Below, piece after piece: positions 59,871-64,000 of a stretch of 64,000 nt of DNA (its first letter is position 1; each line of letters begins with the position of its first letter). The notes beneath the pieces were generated by a model. It was not told the DNA's origin. It did no database searches and was given only the letters and a program-made list of their open reading frames with translations. Both the position numbers and the translations under genes were made by a program. Source of the DNA: Renibacterium sp. (lineage in GTDB: Bacteria; Actinomycetota; Actinomycetes; Actinomycetales; Micrococcaceae); contig JAFOLH010000014.1 of assembly GCA_017419405.1 (NCBI GenBank), positions 242,274-306,273 on the forward strand, given 5' to 3'.

Positions 59871-60557
59871 ATGCCGGACCAGGAAGCGATCCCCGACCCA
59901 GCGCAGCAGCAGCCCGCCAAGCGCAGGGCCGGGCGTCCCGCAAAAGCAATCCTCGCGGTAGCCCCGATCACGCAGGCGGCTTTGGAACTGATCCGGCGCG
60001 ACGGCTACAAGGGCCTGACCATGGCCGCTTTGGCCAAGCGGCTCAATGTGGCCCCTTCGGCGCTCTACAACCACGTCCGCTCGAAACAGGACGTGCTGGC
60101 CCTGGTCCAGGACCACCTGATGTCTTTCGTGGACGTTAGCGCGTTCGCCGAAGCAGCCTGGCCGGAAGCAGTCCGGGCCTGGGCCCGCTCCTACCGCGAC
60201 GTCTTCGCACAGCACACCCCGTTGATCCCGATCATCGCGGTCCAGCCGATCGCCGACTCACCGCAAACGCTGCGCAGCTACGAAGCGGTGGCCGGCGGAT
60301 TCCGCCGGGCCGGCTGGCCCGAATCGGAGATCGTGGACGCCATCGTCGCACTCGAATCGTTCATCTACGGCTCCGCGTTCGACGTGAACGCACCGGAAGA
60401 CATTTTCGACGGCGGAGGCCAGCCTGCGGCACCGGGTTTGACCGGCGCAGTGCAGGCCCGGGAAGCGCGGCACGGCCGCTACACCGCCGACCGCGCCTTC
60501 GCGCTCGGCCTCGACGCAATCGTGGACGGCCTGCTCGCCCGCCGGGGCGATACCTGA
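59871..60557 (+). CDS. TetR-family regulator
   Basis: 228 residues from the ATG at 59871; CATAAT at 59859-59864 lies 6 nt upstream, implying a leaderless mRNA, and an in-frame ATG at 59793 lies inside the operator. Helix-turn-helix: KAILAVAPITQAALELIRRDG, LTMAALAKRLNVAPSALYNHV. The C-terminal half is the TetR_C ligand domain (WARSYRDVFAQHTPLIPI, FRRAGWPESEIVDAIVALES). It probably represses the amine oxidase operon and is released by the amine. Confidence 0.92.
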   Translation: MPDQEAIPDPAQQQPAKRRAGRPAKAILAVAPITQAALELIRRDGYKGLTMAALAKRLNVAPSALYNHVRSKQDVLALVQDHLMSFVDVSAFAEAAWPEAVRAWARSYRDVFAQHTPLIPIIAVQPIADSPQTLRSYEAVAGGFRRAGWPESEIVDAIVALESFIYGSAFDVNAPEDIFDGGGQPAAPGLTGAVQAREARHGRYTADRAFALGLDAIVDGLLARRGDT

Positions 60558-61280
60558 GAATTCACTCGGAATCAATCCGTGACGAGCCCATATTCATAGC
60601 CATCAGTATATTTCTTCGATAGCCGATTGGCTATATTTCGTGTCATGGGTTTACCGAATGTCTATTTATCATGGAATTGGATCGCCTTAAGGGTTGTTCA
60701 ACCAATCCCTTTGGCTAAAAAATCCGCTCTCCGGGAACCGGAGCTTTTTTACAAAAACCACCGGCTCCGCATTCCTTTAGTTAATGAACCTGCCGAGAAC
60801 CGGCAGAAAACCACCGGAGCCGGCGTGCGGAGCACCGGGACCGGCTCGCGGCAGCACCCCGCCGCCGCTGCCGGCAGAGCCGCTTCGTGCCGCCGCTTTC
60901 CCTGCAAACAAAGGAAAGCGCCCCGTAGCCGCCCGGCAAACCCAGACGGCACCGGCTGTCCGCACTAGGCCCTGGCAGGGCAATCTGGAGGGCACCTGCA
61001 CCGGAGCTGGGAGGCACTCCGGAATTCATCTGAATATGTCGAAAAAGTTCCCCAAATGACACTTCGTTGCAGGTCATAGCCGCATTTCCGACCCCGTTGC
61101 GGCAATCAATAGTTGGGAATACTCTTTGCATAACTTGGGGCGCTTTTGCATTCATGTGCAGTTGCGCTGCTTGTACACCAACCAGGTGGCTGGCCATCGG
61201 AGCTCATGATCCACGGATCCGGGATTCGATGCTGAACGTAAATCCAGATCAATGCAGAGTTAGATTCGAGGGAAAATAAC
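60558..61280. other. 723-bp gene-poor leader region
   Basis: Nothing convincing is encoded here. AT-richer sequence at both ends carries two hairpins: ATAGCC/GGCTAT at 60619-60634, and a terminator at 60729-60750. The GC-rich middle (60790-61000) has open frames on both strands with skewed composition and no SD. The last 250 bp probably hold the promoter and 5' leader of the surface-protein gene at 61281. Confidence 0.6.
60729..60750 (+). terminator. Intrinsic terminator
   Basis: CTCCGG/CCGGAG 6-bp stem with a GAA loop, followed by C and six T residues. The clearest U-tract terminator in the window; it would end the TetR-gene transcript. Confidence 0.75.
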
Positions 61281-64000
61281 TTGAACATCTTCGAGAGGCG
61301 CCGAGCGCGCCAGGGCAGATCGCCCGGCGGCATAGCCGTTAAAATCGTGAGTGGTGCGGTAGCCGCATCGCTTCTCGCCCTGCCATTGGCGGGTTCCGCA
61401 CAGGCAATCCAGTCACCGTCCGGTGATCCGGTTGAAGCTCGGGGCTCCATCGTCGGCGCCTTCCTCGGCGGCATGGCGCTTGCCGAGGCCGGTCTCACCA
61501 GCGCAAGCTCGGTCAAGAGCCCCGGTCCGGACAAGCAACCCCTCAACCTCAACGTCTTCGGTGGCAAAGCCCTGCAACTGCCGAACATCAACCTGCCGAT
61601 CGTGAAGAACGGTCCAGGCCAGCCGGGATTGCTCGACATCGGTGGCGCTGTCGGTGCCCTGAACAGCTACGCCGCGGCCCAGGCTGCCGCCGGCAAGGCT
61701 GCTGCCGGAGCGATCACCGACAGCGGATCGATCGATCCGAGCGCTGCGCAGGATCCGAGCAAGAACATCAACGCCAAGATCGATCTGCGCGTTTTGCTGG
61801 ATCAGCTCGGCCTCGATACCGCTCACCAACTGATCAGCACCGCTGAAGTCGACGCCAACGCGCTCTCCAGCTCGATCAATGCGACCAAGAAACCGATCAC
61901 GGCAGCAGACACCAGCTACGCGTTCGCAGATGCGCACGCCCGCCTGCAGTTGCCCCCGGTGGCTGCTCTGACCGGGCTCCTGACCAGTGGCTTGGATCAA
62001 CTCAAGACCCCGATCAATGCCGTCATCGGTGACACCGGAGCGCTGAACACTGCGCTGAAGGCTGCGCTGGCAGCGCTGAACGTGGACCTGGTGGTAGCGA
62101 GTCTGAAGACTACCGGAAGCACGGTTTCGATCACCGGAACCGACGCCGTCGTCGCAGCTCTGGCGGCCAGCTTGCCGACCAAGATCGTCAGCAAGAACGG
62201 TGGCGTCACGCTCGACTTGACCACTGGCCTGGCAGACGTGGACGTCGCCAAGATCTACAACGCCACTGGTGGCGCGAAGGATCTGAACGGTTTGCCGCCG
62301 AACACCGATGTGCTCGATGACAAGATGGTCGAGGCCCTGGTCAACGGAGTCGCAGATGTTGCCGATGCCGTGATCGAGAAACTGAATACCGGTCTGAAAG
62401 ACGCTCTGCTGAACAACTTGAAGCTGACCATCGACTTGGCCGCCAAGGTTGATTTGGTGGGCGGCGTGGCCAGCGCGAACACCTCGATCAACATCACGGG
62501 TACGCTGGCGCAGTTCACCGGCGTGACCGGTGCCGGAGATCCAACCATCACGGCAACCGATCTGAGCATCAAGCCGCCGTTGCTTCCCCCGGTGAACATT
62601 CCGGCCGGAACCATCGTCAATGCTCTGAAGCCGGTCTTGTTGACCGCGCTGAAGACGGTCCTCGGTACGGCGATCGATGGTTTGAATACCACCCTGACCG
62701 CCAATCCCGGCCCGATCCAGGCCATCGTGGAGCCGATCGTCAAGGCTGCTGGAGACGCCCTCAGCCCGGCTTTCCAAGCGATCAAGAAGGTTGCCCGACT
62801 GATCATCAACGATCAACCGACACTGGACGGACGCCCGGCAGACATTGCCAGCCCGACCGCCTACTCGGTCCGCGCGCTGACCTTGGTCCTGTTCCCGGGC
62901 GGTTTGCCCGGATTCCCGACCCCGCCGGCACCCGGCGGCGGCCAGGTTCCGGACCCGCGTGATGGTCTGGCCCGGGTCAGCATCTCCTCCTCGACGGCCG
63001 ACTTCGGCGCAGCAGCAGCCGCTCCGGCACTGGCCGTCAACCCGGCCTCGGTCCCGGCCGGCGGCAAGACCAGCGTCACCGGCACCGGATGGGCTACCGG
63101 GACTCCGGTCTCGGTCCAGCTCAAGGATCCCAGCGGCGCGAACGTCGGAGCCCCGGTTTCGGTCACCCCGAACGCTGACGGTTCACTTCCGGCGACCGAC
63201 CTCCCGGTACCTGCGGGTTCGGCTGCGGGCGCATACACCGTGGTCGGCACCCAAGGCACCACACCGCCGGTCAGCACCCCGCTGACCGTCACGGCTGCCG
63301 CCACCCCGACGATCAAGGCCGATCCGACCTCGGTCCCGGCCGGCGGCAAGACCAGCGTCACCGGCACCGGATGGGACCCGGCCTCACCGGTCTCCGTCCA
63401 GCTCAAGGATGCTGCCGGAGCCAACGTGGGCAGCCCCGTTTCGATCACCCCGGGCGCCGACGGCTCGCTGCCGGCAACCGACCTCCCGGTTCCGGCCGGG
63501 ACCAAGGCCGGAGATTACACGGTTGTCGGTACCCAAGGCAGCAACACGCAGACCGCTCCGTTGACCGTCACCGATGCTGCGGCACCGACGATCAAGGCCG
63601 ATCCGGCTTCGGTTCCCGCTGGCACCAAGACCAGCGTCACCGGCACCGGATGGACCCCCGGAACCCCGGTCTCGGTCCAGCTGACCGACCCGGCGGGCGC
63701 TGCAGTCGGCACTCCGGTGTCGATCACTCCGGCTGCCGACGGCTCGCTGCCGGCAACCGACCTCCCGGTACCGGCAACCGCCACCCCGGGCGCCTACACC
63801 GTCGTCGGAACCCAAGGCACGGCCAAGCAGTCAGCACCGCTGACCGTGACCGCCGCGGTTGTTCCGACGATCAAGGCCAACCCGACCTCGGTCCCGGCCG
63901 GCGGCAAGACCAGCGTCACCGGCACCGGATGGGACCCGGCCTCACCGGTCTCCGTCCAGCTCAAGGATGCTGCCGGAGCCAACGTGGGCAGCCCCGTTTC
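61281..64000 (+). CDS. Repeat-rich surface protein, choice-of-anchor G-like (cut by window edge)
   Basis: A TTG at 61281 preceded by GAGGGA gives 906 codons to the edge without a stop. Signal peptide VKIVSGAVAASLLALPLAG ends at AQA. Residues ~50-560 resemble the choice-of-anchor G family (EARGSIVGAFLGGMALAEAG, LNLNVFGGKALQLP, GAVGALNSYAAAQA, DSGSIDPS). Then Ig-like repeats of ~93-94 residues start at about 63048, 63330, 63609 and 63888, each beginning SVPAGGKTSVTGTGW or close. The C-terminal anchor lies beyond the window. Probably an adhesin or wall-surface fibre. Confidence 0.85.
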   Translation, partial: MNIFERRRARQGRSPGGIAVKIVSGAVAASLLALPLAGSAQAIQSPSGDPVEARGSIVGAFLGGMALAEAGLTSASSVKSPGPDKQPLNLNVFGGKALQLPNINLPIVKNGPGQPGLLDIGGAVGALNSYAAAQAAAGKAAAGAITDSGSIDPSAAQDPSKNINAKIDLRVLLDQLGLDTAHQLISTAEVDANALSSSINATKKPITAADTSYAFADAHARLQLPPVAALTGLLTSGLDQLKTPINAVIGDTGALNTALKAALAALNVDLVVASLKTTGSTVSITGTDAVVAALAASLPTKIVSKNGGVTLDLTTGLADVDVAKIYNATGGAKDLNGLPPNTDVLDDKMVEALVNGVADVADAVIEKLNTGLKDALLNNLKLTIDLAAKVDLVGGVASANTSINITGTLAQFTGVTGAGDPTITATDLSIKPPLLPPVNIPAGTIVNALKPVLLTALKTVLGTAIDGLNTTLTANPGPIQAIVEPIVKAAGDALSPAFQAIKKVARLIINDQPTLDGRPADIASPTAYSVRALTLVLFPGGLPGFPTPPAPGGGQVPDPRDGLARVSISSSTADFGAAAAAPALAVNPASVPAGGKTSVTGTGWATGTPVSVQLKDPSGANVGAPVSVTPNADGSLPATDLPVPAGSAAGAYTVVGTQGTTPPVSTPLTVTAAATPTIKADPTSVPAGGKTSVTGTGWDPASPVSVQLKDAAGANVGSPVSITPGADGSLPATDLPVPAGTKAGDYTVVGTQGSNTQTAPLTVTDAAAPTIKADPASVPAGTKTSVTGTGWTPGTPVSVQLTDPAGAAVGTPVSITPAADGSLPATDLPVPATATPGAYTVVGTQGTAKQSAPLTVTAAVVPTIKANPTSVPAGGKTSVTGTGWDPASPVSVQLKDAAGANVGSPV
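63048..64000 (+). repeat. Tandem ~280-bp repeats in surface-protein gene
   Basis: Units start near 63048, 63330, 63609 and 63888 (282, 279 and 279 bp apart). The last visible unit is cut by the window edge. The stretch 63882-64000 is identical to 63324-63442 over all 119 bases, while the unit between them differs, indicating recent duplication or gene conversion in 558-bp steps. Confidence 0.9.

Noticed and set aside
60627..60968. Possible 113-residue plus-strand protein and overlapping minus-strand frames
   Set aside because: No SD, passes through a strong terminator, and the second half is Arg/Ala-rich low complexity typical of GC-rich spurious frames.
61067..61279. Possible 70-residue protein ahead of the surface-protein gene
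   Set aside because: No SD and odd composition with several cysteines; more likely 5' leader of the gene at 61281.
63048..64000. CRISPR-like array from regularly spaced identical segments
   Set aside because: The repeats are in frame, ~280 bp long and encode Ig-like domains.

Overview
The window is a high-GC Gram-positive chromosome segment, most likely from the Actinomycetota and probably an Arthrobacter-like member of the Micrococcales (the genus is a guess). Supporting signs are the high GC content, many GTG/TTG starts, promoters of the TANNNT-N6-start type that imply leaderless mRNAs, a DUF664 DinB-like protein, a YcnI copper protein, an actinobacterial anchored-repeat ABC transporter and LAxTG-type wall anchoring. 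Both ends are cut through genes: an MFS exporter on the left and a repeat-rich surface protein on the right.

Layout. 1-1.9 kb: MFS exporter and MarR regulator with a 21-bp-arm palindrome, then a c-di-AMP (ydaO-yuaA) riboswitch ahead of a secreted transglycosylase. 1.9-6.2 kb: housekeeping genes (upp, tadA, GtrA, HTH_42 protein). 6.25-9.9 kb: tRNA-Ser(CGA) followed by a lower-GC island bounded by 67-bp imperfect direct repeats, with a decayed serine recombinase and orphan genes. 10-23.3 kb: secreted and envelope functions (two serine proteases, a patatin, a pentapeptide protein, a LANTG surface protein, a CPA2 antiporter, a YcnI copper pair, a Tat-exported EEP hydrolase). 23.4-31 kb: lhr helicase, Nei-type glycosylase, RluA-type synthase, ArsR/SRPBCC pair. 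31-39.8 kb: metabolic genes including an acyl-CoA dehydrogenase/SDR pair, GH76, PAP2, and an RHH-VOC-GNAT-DUF4916 operon.

39.9-49.8 kb is the most distinctive part. A FUSC membrane protein is followed by a six-gene minus-strand cassette: a ZnuA-like lipoprotein with an inserted surface module, a membrane-anchored surface protein, an ABC ATPase, an ABC permease, a secreted single-module protein and a 1230-residue five-module surface protein. The genes are adjacent or overlap by 4 nt. The modules share GHxD and HxHxxW motifs, Fur/Zur-like palindromes lie at the first promoter and inside the end of the permease gene, and related 72-bp hairpin repeats flank the whole block. I read it as a cell-surface metal (probably zinc) capture and import system; its mechanism is, to my knowledge, uncharacterised.

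50-64 kb: tgt and, 4 kb away, a VUT-type queuosine-precursor transporter; a secreted metzincin; a gamma-glutamyltransferase homologue; an amine-catabolism operon (APC permease, universal stress protein, putrescine-oxidase-like flavoenzyme) facing a TetR regulator across a palindromic operator; and a long leader region ahead of a choice-of-anchor G-like surface protein whose ~93-residue repeats include near-identical DNA copies.
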